In this document: piece by piece, positions 44,484 to 52,707 of the stretch
How the letters are laid out: each line of letters begins with the position of its first letter
Position numbering within the stretch: the first letter of the stretch is position 1
Assembly (NCBI RefSeq): GCF_900115265.1
Contig: NZ_FOVU01000001.1
Location: 248,001 to 312,000, forward strand
Length of the DNA: 64,000 nucleotides
Direction of reading: 5' to 3'
DNA from: Bradyrhizobium sp. Ghvi
GTDB lineage: Bacteria; Pseudomonadota; Alphaproteobacteria; Rhizobiales; Xanthobacteraceae
Made by a program: the position numbers and the translations under genes
The notes under the pieces: generated by a model
Told to the model about the DNA's origin: nothing
Databases searched by the model: none
What the model saw: only the letters and a program-made list of their open reading frames with translations

Positions 44484-44585
44484 CTTCGCTCTTTGCAACC
44501 GTGACTGGCAGCCGGAGGCGAACCGGCGCACCCCGCTCTCAACGGGGGACGCGACTTAAAGCAACGACGGATCGGGCTTTTTTGG
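44410..44585 (+). promoter_or_regulatory. Structured leader RNA of the polyamine decarboxylase (speF-motif-like)
   Basis: Four consecutive hairpins can form: GCATCTCT/AGAGATGC (44449-44469), CGAAG/CTTCG (44475-44488, its loop holding the leader stop codon), GCCGG/CCGGC (44511-44527) and CCCCG/CGGGG (44531-44547). Beyond them CGGATCGGG (44568-44576) is followed by six T. It can pair with CCC...GATCCG (44410-44422), which lies within the Arg codons of the leader peptide. Alphaproteobacteria are known to have a conserved speF RNA motif upstream of ornithine decarboxylase genes; this location fits, but I could not align it. Confidence 0.55.
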
Positions 44586-44802
44586 TCTCTACCGGCATTC
44601 CACCGCCGGCGCGGGCTACTGAAAAGGCTTGTCCTTCATTGCCAGGTGAGCGGGCGGGAAACTCTCCCAACCAATCCACGGCAGCACAGTCTGGTTTGAG
44701 TTTTTTGGCTTCAGCGCGCCTCCATCGCGCGATGTGGCCGAAGCGCTCTTATCCGACGTCACGTTGATGCGGATCCCGTCGCTGGGACCGTTGGAGAGTG
44801 CC

Positions 44803-45945
44803 ATGACCGAACGTATCCAGGAATTCCTGCGCAACCGCCGCAAGGATGGCCTCGACACCGAGCCGTGCCTCGTCGTCGACCTCGAGGTCGTGCGCGACAA
44901 TTACCAGACTTTCGCCAAGGCGCTGCCCGACAGCCGCGTGTTCTATGCCGTCAAGGCGAACCCGGCGCCGGAAGTGCTGGCGCTGCTGGCCTCCATGGGC
45001 TCCTGCTTCGACACCGCAACGGTCGCCGAGATCGAGATGGCGCTGGCCGCCGGTGCGACGCCGGACCGCATCTCCTTCGGCAACACGATCAAGAAGGAGC
45101 GCGACATCGCGCGCGCCTTCGCGCTCGGCATCCGCCTGTTCGCGGTCGATTGCGTCGCCGAGGTCGAGAAGGTCGCCCGTGCCGCTCCTGGCGCGAAGGT
45201 GTTCTGCCGCATCCTCTATGACTGCGCCGGCGCCGAATGGCCGCTGTCGCGCAAGTTCGGCTGCGACCCGGAGATGGCCGTCGAGGTGCTCGACGCCGCC
45301 AAACGCCTTCGCCTGGAACCGTACGGCATCTCCTTCCATGTCGGTTCGCAGCAGCGCAAGGTGAAGGCGTGGGACCGTGCACTGGCGATGGCCTCGCAGG
45401 TGTTCCGCGACTGCGCCGAGCGCGGCATCAACCTCTCCATGGTCAACATGGGCGGCGGCTTCCCGACCAAGTACCTGAAGGACGTGCCGCCGGTCGTGAC
45501 CTACGGCCGCTCGATCTTCCGGGCGCTGCGCAAGCACTTCGGCAACCAGATTCCGGAGACGATCATCGAGCCGGGCCGCGGCATGGTGGGCAACGCCGGG
45601 ATCATCGAATCCGAGGTCGTGCTCATCTCGAAGAAGAGCGACGAGGACGAGGTGCGCTGGGTGTACCTGGACATCGGCAAGTTCGGCGGTCTCGCCGAGA
45701 CCATGGACGAATCGATCCGTTATGCCATCCGCACCCGCCACGACGGTGCGGACATGACGCCGTGCGTGCTCGCAGGCCCGACCTGCGACAGCGCCGACGT
45801 GCTGTACGAGAAGACCCCGTATCCGCTCCCCGTTACGCTCGAGATCGGCGACAAGGTTCTGATCGAAGGCACGGGGGCCTATACGTCGACCTACTCGTCG
45901 GTGGCATTCAACGGCATCCCGCCGCTGAAGACCTACCACATCTGA
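44803..45945 (+). CDS. Ornithine/lysine/diaminopimelate-type decarboxylase (fold III, PLP)
   Basis: 380 residues from the ATG at 44803 with GGAGAG upstream. Alanine-racemase-fold decarboxylase: the PLP lysine is in YAVKANPAP, phosphate-binding is in MGGGFP and EPGRGMVGNAG, and the substrate/second-site Cys is in GPTCDSADV. The length fits the short ornithine decarboxylases of alphaproteobacteria, which make putrescine (and may take lysine). A homospermidine synthase is 1.3 kb downstream, so the locus supplies putrescine for homospermidine. A long structured leader precedes it. Confidence 0.93.
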   Translation: MTERIQEFLRNRRKDGLDTEPCLVVDLEVVRDNYQTFAKALPDSRVFYAVKANPAPEVLALLASMGSCFDTATVAEIEMALAAGATPDRISFGNTIKKERDIARAFALGIRLFAVDCVAEVEKVARAAPGAKVFCRILYDCAGAEWPLSRKFGCDPEMAVEVLDAAKRLRLEPYGISFHVGSQQRKVKAWDRALAMASQVFRDCAERGINLSMVNMGGGFPTKYLKDVPPVVTYGRSIFRALRKHFGNQIPETIIEPGRGMVGNAGIIESEVVLISKKSDEDEVRWVYLDIGKFGGLAETMDESIRYAIRTRHDGADMTPCVLAGPTCDSADVLYEKTPYPLPVTLEIGDKVLIEGTGAYTSTYSSVAFNGIPPLKTYHI

Positions 45946-45976
45946 TCCGCCTCGCTTTCGAGGCCTGACGAACCCG

Positions 45977-46000
45977 GGAGCCGGCTTGCCGGCTCCTTAC
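45977..46000 (+). terminator. Hairpin after the decarboxylase gene
   Basis: GGAGCCGGC (45977-45985) and GCCGGCTCC (45988-45996) are perfectly complementary, followed by TTAC. The T-run is poor, so it may attenuate rather than end transcription into the acetyltransferase gene. Confidence 0.55.
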
Positions 46001-46077
46001 CCAACATCTTTCGATTTCTGACGACGTCTTGAACGGGCGTGCTGTGCGCACGCAAGTGCAAGCGGGACTGACGCGCC

Positions 46078-46665
46078 ATGACTGCTCCTCGGAAGCCACA
46101 GATCGCCCCTACTTCGAACGCCGCTCCGTTCGCGATTCGCAGCGAGCGCGCTGCCGACGTCGCGATGCGCGAAGCGCTGCTGGATGCCTGCTTTGGCGAC
46201 AACCGCCACGGCCGCACCTGCCAGCGCCTGCGCGACGGACGCGCACCAGCCGCAGGCCTTGCGCTGTCGGCCGTGCGCGAGGGGACGCTCGTGGGAACCG
46301 TGCGGTTGTGGCACGTCAGCGCCGGAGGCAGGCCCGCCCTGGTCCTCGGACCACTGGCGGTTGACCCTGCCTGCCGCGAGCTCGGGATCGGCGCCGCGCT
46401 GATGCATCAAGCGCTGGTCGCCGCCCGGGCGCGCGGACATGGAGCCGTGATCCTGCTCGGCGATGCCCCCTACTACGCGCGCTTCGGCTTCTCGGCCAAG
46501 AAGACCGGCGCGCTGGTGCTGCCCGGCCCCTTCGAGCGCGACCGCCTGCTCGCGATCGAATTCCAGACGGGTGCGCTGGATGGAGCGGAAGGGACGATCG
46601 TCCCAACCGGTGTGGCCCTGCCCAAACGGAGGTCGGTTCGCGGCCTCCGGGCGCAAGCGGCCTGA
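46078..46665 (+). CDS. GNAT family N-acetyltransferase
   Basis: 195 residues. The acetyl-CoA-binding core is visible: VGTVRLWHV, then LGPLAVDPACRELGIGAALMHQAL with the Q/R-x-x-G-x-G/A-like loop, then GAVILLGDAPYYARFGFSA, as in the YhbS-like subgroup. The substrate is unknown. Its position between the ornithine-type decarboxylase and homospermidine synthase genes makes a polyamine or amino-acid substrate possible, but this is inference only. Confidence 0.85.
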   Translation: MTAPRKPQIAPTSNAAPFAIRSERAADVAMREALLDACFGDNRHGRTCQRLRDGRAPAAGLALSAVREGTLVGTVRLWHVSAGGRPALVLGPLAVDPACRELGIGAALMHQALVAARARGHGAVILLGDAPYYARFGFSAKKTGALVLPGPFERDRLLAIEFQTGALDGAEGTIVPTGVALPKRRSVRGLRAQAA

Positions 46666-46804
46666 GGGATTGCTGCCGTAGCGCAGGCCAAAGCCGCATC
46701 GAGCGGTAACGCCCGTCGCGCCTGCGCCAAGCCCGTTCCTTGGGGGTTGCGCGGGCGCCGGAAACGCCCTTTAACCCCGCGAAACACCCCTTCAGTCGAG
46801 GCCC

Positions 46805-47200
46805 ATGACCATGTCCCGTCGCCTGATTTCCACCGGCTCTCCCCTCGAGAAGACCGTCGGCTACAGCCGCGCCGTGATCGACGGCGAGTTCGCCTTCGTC
46901 GCAGGAACCACAGGCTATGACTACACCACGATGACAATGCCATCCGATGTCACGAGCCAGTCACGCAACTGCTTCAAGACCATCGAAGCTGCCCTGAAGG
47001 AGGGCGGATTCGAGATGGCCGATATTGTCCGTGCGACCTACTACGTCACCGACGCCAGCTACATCGATTCGCATTTCGCCGTCTGCGGCGAGGTGCTCGG
47101 TGACATCAGGCCCGCTGCGACCTTGCTGGTCGTCAGCGCCCTCGCCAAGCCCGAGATGAAGGTCGAGATCGAAGTCACCGCCAAGCGCCGCAGCACCTAA
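46805..47200 (+). CDS. Rid (YjgF/YER057c) family protein lacking the catalytic Arg
   Basis: 131 residues (ATG at 46805; 46811 also possible). The family core is VAGTTGYDY, CFKTIEAALKEGGFEMADIVRATYYVTD and a C-terminal KVEIEVTAKR. In RidA, an Arg in the segment P-A-R-S binds the imine/enamine acid; here the aligned segment reads RPAAT, so that Arg appears to be absent. Members without it do not have the RidA deaminase activity and their role is unknown. It lies 140 bases after the GNAT gene and 67 before hss. Confidence 0.85.
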   Translation: MTMSRRLISTGSPLEKTVGYSRAVIDGEFAFVAGTTGYDYTTMTMPSDVTSQSRNCFKTIEAALKEGGFEMADIVRATYYVTDASYIDSHFAVCGEVLGDIRPAATLLVVSALAKPEMKVEIEVTAKRRST

Positions 47201-47267
47201 CAAGCACCGCGGCGCCTGATCCACCCTTCATCATTTATCCGATAGCACGTTCCGGAGAAACGATTCC

Positions 47268-48710
47268 ATGAGCCTTCCCTCGCAGATCTACGCCAAGATC
47301 ACCGGCCCCATCGTCATGGTCGGCTTCGGCTCCATCGGCAAAGGCACGCTGCCGCTGATCGAGCGGCATCTGGATTACGACAAGTCGCGCATCACCGTGC
47401 TCGATCCCAAGGACGAGGGCCGCAAAGCGCTCTGCGAGAAGCACAATGTCCGCTTCATCCAGAAGGGCCTGACCAAGGACAATTATCGCGAAGTGCTGAC
47501 CCCGCTGCTCACTGAAGGCGGCGGCCAGGGCTTTTGCGTCAATCTCTCGGTCGACACCGGCTCCACCGACATCATGGAGCTCTGCGACGAGCTTGGCGCG
47601 CTCTATATCGACACTGTCAACGAGCCCTGGCTCGGCTTCTATTTCGATGCCTCGAAGGGCCCCGAAGCGCGCTCCAACTATGCACTGCGCGAAGTGACGC
47701 TGGCCGCCAAGAAGGCGCGGCCCAAGGGCTCGACGACCGCTGTCTCCTGCTGCGGTGCCAATCCCGGGATGGTCTCCTTCTTCGTCAAGCAGGCGCTGCT
47801 CAATGTGGCCGCCGATCTGAAGCTCAATGCTCCCAGGCCGAAGACCAAGGCCGAATGGGCGGATCTGATGCGGCAGGCCGGTATCAAGGGCATCCACATC
47901 GCCGAACGTGACACGCAGCGCTCGAAGAAGCCGAAAGAGCCCGACGTCTTCGTCAACACCTGGTCGGTGGAGGGATTCCTGTCGGAAGGCGTGCAGCCGT
48001 CCGAGCTCGGCTGGGGCACCCACGAGAAATGGATGCCCGAGAATGCGCGGACTCACGAAGCCGGCTGCGGCGCTGCGATCTATCTGATGCAGCCCGGCGC
48101 CAACACGCGCGTGCGCACCTGGTGCCCGACCCGCGGCGCGCAATACGGCTTCCTCGTCACCCATAACGAGTCGATCTCGATCGCCGATTACTTCACGGTG
48201 CGCGACGCCTCAGGCAAGGCGGTGTACCGACCGACCTGCCACTACGCCTATCATCCGGCCGACGATGCCGTGCTGTCGCTGCACGAGATGTTCGGCCGTG
48301 CGGCGAAGATGCAGGAGAAGCACCACATCCTCGACGAGAACGAGATCGTCGACGGCATCGACGAACTCGGCGTGCTCTTGTTCGGCCATGACAAGAATGC
48401 CTATTGGTACGGCTCGCAGCTCTCCATCGAAGAGACCCGCGCGCTTGCGCCCTATCAGAACGCCACCGGCCTGCAGGTGACCTCGGCCGTGCTCGGCGGC
48501 ATGGTATGGGCGCTGGAAAACCCGAACGAAGGCATCGTCGAAGCCGACGAGATGGATTTCGATCGCCTCTTGGAAATCCAATTGCCGTATCTCGGCCCAG
48601 TGAAGGGCTTCTACACAGACTGGACGCCGCTGACGGATCGCCCGGGACTGTTCCCGGAGGACATCGACACCAGCGATCCCTGGCAGTTCAGGAATATTCT
48701 GGTGCGGTAA
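47268..48710 (+). CDS. hss: Homospermidine synthase
   Basis: 480 residues. The NAD-binding start VMVGFGSIGKGTLPLIERH and the segment YIDTVNEPWLGFY, then SCCGANPGMVSFFVKQAL, followed by CGAAIYLMQPGANTRVR, are characteristic of bacterial homospermidine synthase. The enzyme joins two putrescines (or putrescine and spermidine) through an NAD-dependent aminobutyl transfer to make sym-homospermidine, the main polyamine of rhizobia. It ends the locus that begins with the structured leader and the decarboxylase. Confidence 0.96.
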   Translation: MSLPSQIYAKITGPIVMVGFGSIGKGTLPLIERHLDYDKSRITVLDPKDEGRKALCEKHNVRFIQKGLTKDNYREVLTPLLTEGGGQGFCVNLSVDTGSTDIMELCDELGALYIDTVNEPWLGFYFDASKGPEARSNYALREVTLAAKKARPKGSTTAVSCCGANPGMVSFFVKQALLNVAADLKLNAPRPKTKAEWADLMRQAGIKGIHIAERDTQRSKKPKEPDVFVNTWSVEGFLSEGVQPSELGWGTHEKWMPENARTHEAGCGAAIYLMQPGANTRVRTWCPTRGAQYGFLVTHNESISIADYFTVRDASGKAVYRPTCHYAYHPADDAVLSLHEMFGRAAKMQEKHHILDENEIVDGIDELGVLLFGHDKNAYWYGSQLSIEETRALAPYQNATGLQVTSAVLGGMVWALENPNEGIVEADEMDFDRLLEIQLPYLGPVKGFYTDWTPLTDRPGLFPEDIDTSDPWQFRNILVR

Positions 48711-48811
48711 CAGGCGTACCTGTCCGAGTCGCAATGAACGGGAGGCTGGTGGCCTTCCGTCAGCCCGGATGCTAACCAACCGCCCGGTCCCACGGCAACC
48801 GGGAGGTCCGC

Positions 48812-50419
48812 ATGAAGAATATCGTCTGCATCGCGGGAGGCGTCAGCCTCCTGATCGCGTCCCACGCATGGGCCGCGGACACCGGTCAGCTACCCTGCAA
48901 GACCACGCAGGAATGCAACGAAAACGCGGCCAAGATCGGCGCGAACGCCCCCCGGGACGCGCAGCCCTCGACCAGCAAATCGGACGCCGCCGAGGATCAG
49001 TTTTACTGGCTCAACAAGATCAACAAGGCGTCCACCATGATGCTGGTGGAGGAAGGCATCTTCCCAAAAAACACCGGCGAGCTGATCGCCGCGGGCGTGG
49101 ACTACACGATTCGCCAGGCGCGTGAGCCCGATGGCAAGCGCCCAAGCGACGTCCTACAGATCGAGAAGATCATGACCGACAAGGTCGGCGAGGAGGCCTC
49201 CGTCATCCACGCCGGGCGCAGCCGTCAGGACATGTACGCGACCTTTCGCGCTGCCAAACTACGCAACCAGACGCTGGATTTTGCCGAAGCGCTGCTAGGC
49301 TTGCGTGCCAAGATGCTGGCCAAGGCGGCCGACAATCTCGATGCATTGATGCCCGGCTATACCAACGGCGTGCAGGCGGTACCGATCACCTATGGTCATT
49401 ACCTGCTGGCCTATGAGGAATCGTTCGAGCGCGACCAGCAGCGCGTCAGCGAGGCCTATCGCCGGCTCAACCTCAGCCCGATGGGCGTCGGCGTCATGTC
49501 CGACTCGATCTGGCCGCTGAACCGCACGCGCCTTGCCCAGCTGCTCGGCTTCGACGGCATCGTCGAGAATTCGATGGACGCCAACCAGGTGATCCCGTTC
49601 GACAATCAGCTCGAGGCCGCTGCGATCGCCAATTCGACCGCCATCCGCATCGGCGCGATGATGCAGGACCTGCACACGCAATACGCCGAGGTGCGACCCT
49701 GGCTCTTGCTCCAGGAGGGCTCGACCTACACCAGCAGCTCGATGCCTCAGAAGCGTAATCCGGGTCTGATCATGCAGGCGAGGATCGCCGCTTCAGATGT
49801 GGTGGGGCTGTCGGCTGCTGTGTCGATCCGCGCTCACAACGTCATGTCCGGCATGGTTGATTCCAAGGCCCAGTCCGAGGACATTGGCCTGTTCCCGCGT
49901 GCCGTCAGCATGGTCGCTGCCACCAACCGGGTGTTCGATGCGATCGTGGTCAACAAGGCCCGCGCCAAGGAAGAGCTGGAGAGCGACTGGACCTCGACCA
50001 TGAACCTCGCCGAGCTGCTGTTGCAGGCGCACCAAATCCCGTTCCGCGTCGGACATGGCTTTGCATCACAGATGGTCAGCTATGCGCGGCCGCTGGATCT
50101 GACGCCCAGGACCATACCCTTCAACGAAGTGACTGACCTCTTCGCCAAGACGCTTGCCAAATTCAACATGCCGGCAAGGCCGTTCCCGATGAGCGAGGCC
50201 GAGTTCAGGGAGGTGATGTCACCGGAATGGATCGTGGCGCACACCAAGGGCGTCGGCGGTCCGCAGCCGGAGGAGACTGCACGCATGCTCAAGGCGGCCC
50301 AGCAGCGCCTCGATGCCGACGAGCTGTGGCTTGCCGCTCAGCGCGACAAGCTCGCGAAGGCCGATACCGCACTCGATCAGGCGTTTGCGGCGCTCTTGCC
50401 GAACAACGCGGCGCATTAA
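48812..50419 (+). CDS. Exported argininosuccinate lyase/fumarase-superfamily protein
   Basis: 535 residues with a clear signal peptide (1-22, ending AWA), which is unusual for this superfamily. The three conserved regions are modified but recognisable: AGRSRQDMYAT (as GRSRND in argininosuccinate lyase), GYTNGVQAVPITYGH (normally GYTHLQRAQP), and SSSMPQKRNPG, the signature containing the catalytic Ser loop. The His of the second region is replaced by Asn. A Cys pair lies near the N-terminus (PCKTTQEC). It may be a periplasmic lyase or a diverged homologue without that activity. A single gene. Confidence 0.8.
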   Translation: MKNIVCIAGGVSLLIASHAWAADTGQLPCKTTQECNENAAKIGANAPRDAQPSTSKSDAAEDQFYWLNKINKASTMMLVEEGIFPKNTGELIAAGVDYTIRQAREPDGKRPSDVLQIEKIMTDKVGEEASVIHAGRSRQDMYATFRAAKLRNQTLDFAEALLGLRAKMLAKAADNLDALMPGYTNGVQAVPITYGHYLLAYEESFERDQQRVSEAYRRLNLSPMGVGVMSDSIWPLNRTRLAQLLGFDGIVENSMDANQVIPFDNQLEAAAIANSTAIRIGAMMQDLHTQYAEVRPWLLLQEGSTYTSSSMPQKRNPGLIMQARIAASDVVGLSAAVSIRAHNVMSGMVDSKAQSEDIGLFPRAVSMVAATNRVFDAIVVNKARAKEELESDWTSTMNLAELLLQAHQIPFRVGHGFASQMVSYARPLDLTPRTIPFNEVTDLFAKTLAKFNMPARPFPMSEAEFREVMSPEWIVAHTKGVGGPQPEETARMLKAAQQRLDADELWLAAQRDKLAKADTALDQAFAALLPNNAAH

Positions 50420-50503
50420 GTCCAAGAAGCGAGCTGCGCACCGAGGCGAGATCGCCAATTCGCCATCAGTTGGGATATACGTCCCGGAAACCGGCTGTCG
50501 CGG

Positions 50504-50842
50504 CTATTTCTTCTCAAGCGGCGGCGCGATCTTCTCGGCCGGTGCCGGCGGCAGCGCAGGCTTGGCCGCTCCCGCTGCACCCTGGGTCTGCGGATCGGGT
50601 CGCGCGGGTTCGGGGGCCGGTGTGGTTGGACGCTCGCCACCGGGTTTGGCTTGTGCAGGGGCCTTATCCTGATCGTTGGACGGCGTGCCCTGAAGCGGTT
50701 GCGTCGCCTGCGCCAGCTCCATCCTGCTCTCGGCGCGAATTTGCGCCAATGACATCACCGATACCACAACGCCTGCTGCGAACAGCGAACAGGCGATTGT
50801 AAGGTCGAGCTTCAGGTTTCGCTTGTCGTTCTGGCCGGGCAT
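50504..50842 (-). CDS. Single-span membrane protein with a proline-rich tail
   Basis: 112 residues from the ATG at 50842. A short basic N-terminus is followed by one membrane span (about 13-34), then a Pro/Ala/Gln/Lys-rich tail of about 75 residues with low complexity. No domain is recognisable. It lies between the exported lyase gene (convergent) and the MgtC-like gene (same strand, about 100 bases upstream). Confidence 0.6.
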   Translation of the reverse strand: MPGQNDKRNLKLDLTIACSLFAAGVVVSVMSLAQIRAESRMELAQATQPLQGTPSNDQDKAPAQAKPGGERPTTPAPEPARPDPQTQGAAGAAKPALPPAPAEKIAPPLEKK

Positions 50843-50940
50843 GTCGATCACCGCTTTTATCCGGAAATCAACGAATCTCCTCGACGGCGGTTCCACACTC
50901 GGGAAGCCGGAACTACCCGTGGCGCGCCAAAAGGCGGCGC

Positions 50941-51657
50941 TTATTCCGTCGTACTGACTTCCCAGGTGGCATGGCGGACGCCTGGCAAATGCTGGAGATC
51001 GGTCGCCACCGCGTTCAGCTCGTTCGGGTCGATCGCACTCGCCACCAGCTTGGCGACGATCTCCAGGATATCCTCGCCGATCTCGACCACCTGGACGTCG
51101 GCCACGGGATATTTCGCGGCTTCGAGCTTGTCGACCAGGCAGTCGCGCATGTCGGGCAAAGCATCGGCCGCGACCGCGAGCTTGAAGTAATAGGTTGCTT
51201 CCAGCGCCTTCTCGTCCAGCGGAATCCGGTTGATAGCATTGACCAGCGGGCGCAGCATGGTGTTTCCGGCGATAACGAACACGGTCAGGGCGGCCGCCTG
51301 CGCGACCATGTCGGCCCCGGCGCAGGACCCCACGGCGGCCGAGGACCACAGCGTGGCCGCGGTGTTCAGCCCGCGCACGTCCATGCCTTGCTTCATGATG
51401 ACGCCGGCACCGAGAAAGCCGATGCCGGAGACGACATAGGAGATCACGCGAACCGCACCGTCAGCTCCCGTCAGATGCATGGCAAGATCAACGAACGCAG
51501 CCGCCCCGACCGCGACCAGCACATTGGTGCGCAAGCCTGCGGTGCGTTGCCGATATTGCCGCTCGGCACCGATCAGCGTGCCCAGCACGAAAGCCGTGAA
51601 CAGGCTGATCAGCGTGTCGGCGAAATCAGCGAGCTGGAAGGTCGTCAGAAATCGCAT
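50941..51657 (-). CDS. MgtC/SapB family membrane protein
   Basis: 238 residues. The N-terminal half has four to five membrane spans with the family segments GTLIGAERQYRQRTAGLRTN and GIGFLGAGVIMKQG, plus GLNTAATLWSSAAVG. The C-terminal half (about 150-238) is a soluble ACT-like domain. MgtC proteins affect Mg2+ homeostasis and acid or intracellular survival through ATP synthase in some bacteria; many bacterial copies have no tested role. Single gene or paired with the small membrane protein downstream. Confidence 0.92.
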   Translation of the reverse strand: MRFLTTFQLADFADTLISLFTAFVLGTLIGAERQYRQRTAGLRTNVLVAVGAAAFVDLAMHLTGADGAVRVISYVVSGIGFLGAGVIMKQGMDVRGLNTAATLWSSAAVGSCAGADMVAQAAALTVFVIAGNTMLRPLVNAINRIPLDEKALEATYYFKLAVAADALPDMRDCLVDKLEAAKYPVADVQVVEIGEDILEIVAKLVASAIDPNELNAVATDLQHLPGVRHATWEVSTTE

Positions 51658-51687
51658 GGTCCCCTATACGGCGGGAACAATGACAGA

Positions 51688-52707
51688 TCAAAGCTCCAGC
51701 AGCCCGCCGTCCCCATTTTCGTCGGCGAAGGCGAGCAGCGTGCCCTTGGCGTTCCAGGCGAGCCCGGCCACCGGCGGGGTACCGTTGCGGCGGACCAGGA
51801 TCTCCGCCCCGTCCTCCATCCGCACCATCAGCACGGTGCCGTCGCTGTAGCCGGCGGCGAGGATGTCGTTCTTCGGATGGCAGGCGACCACGGACACGCG
51901 CGCCTGAAGCGGTGCGAGCATCGCGGGCTCCTTGCCCATCGGACCGTCCTTGCTGGCGAACGGCCAGATGATGACGGTGTCGGCGCCTGAGGTCGCGAGA
52001 CCCTTGCCGCCCGCGCTCCAGGACATGGAGCGGACTCGGCCGGGATAGCCGGTCATGCGCATGTGCCTGTTGTCGGCGAGCCGCCAGCCATGCAGCGCCG
52101 GTTCGTGCATGGCCGTGACCAGGAATTTGTTATCCGGGCTGAAGGTGACGCCGTGATGCGAGCCGGCCCAGGGCAGGAATTCGGCCGATCCCTCCATGTT
52201 GGGGAACCACAACGTTGCGCCGTTGTAATGCGCGATTGCAAGGCGCAGGCCCTTCGGCGCGAATGCGAGACCGCCAACGGTCGAGGGCACCTCGAGCGAC
52301 TTCTCCTCGTTCTTGCCGCTCTTGACGGTCGCGATCTTGCCGGCCGACCAGGCGAAGGCGCCATCGGCATGCAGCGCCACCGCATCGATCCAGCGCCGCT
52401 TGGGATCGGTGGCGAGCAGCGTCACCTCGCCCTTGGCGTCGAGCGCGACGACCTTTCCGTCGTCACCTCCCATGATGATACGCTTGCCGTCGGACGCGGC
52501 GGAGAGAATGCCGCCGCTGTGCACGACGACCGTGGTGATCTCACCCGCGGCGTCGACCAGCGCGACGTTTTCCTCGCCGCCGACGAAGGCAGCGCGGGAT
52601 CCAAGAAAATGCACCGAGGTCACCGCCATGCCGAGCGTAACAGGCTTGACGCGATCGGTGACGGAGACGATCGAGGCGGAATCGGGGGACGGCGTGAACT
52701 CTTTCAT
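51688..52707 (-). CDS. WD40-repeat protein linked to the CobW GTPase
   Basis: 339 residues from the ATG at 52707, which shares a base with the stop codon of the CobW gene (TGATG); a GTG three bases earlier is possible. The whole protein is a WD40-like beta-propeller: repeated VTSVHFLG, ALVDAAGEIT, GKRIIMGGDDGKVVALD, GVTFSPDNKFLVTAMH, VRSMSWSAGGKGLATSGADTVIIWPF (about residues 220-245). No signal peptide. The overlap suggests it is translated with the GTPase and may be its partner. Function unknown. Confidence 0.85.
   Translation of the reverse strand: MKEFTPSPDSASIVSVTDRVKPVTLGMAVTSVHFLGSRAAFVGGEENVALVDAAGEITTVVVHSGGILSAASDGKRIIMGGDDGKVVALDAKGEVTLLATDPKRRWIDAVALHADGAFAWSAGKIATVKSGKNEEKSLEVPSTVGGLAFAPKGLRLAIAHYNGATLWFPNMEGSAEFLPWAGSHHGVTFSPDNKFLVTAMHEPALHGWRLADNRHMRMTGYPGRVRSMSWSAGGKGLATSGADTVIIWPFASKDGPMGKEPAMLAPLQARVSVVACHPKNDILAAGYSDGTVLMVRMEDGAEILVRRNGTPPVAGLAWNAKGTLLAFADENGDGGLLEL

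Noticed and set aside
44471..44767. Open frame (98 codons) on the plus strand within the leader before the decarboxylase
   Set aside because: It crosses several stable hairpins and has no ribosome site; the leader RNA interpretation fits better.
48812..50419. Calling this gene argH
   Set aside because: The signal peptide and altered second catalytic motif argue against a biosynthetic argininosuccinate lyase, and no arg genes are adjacent.
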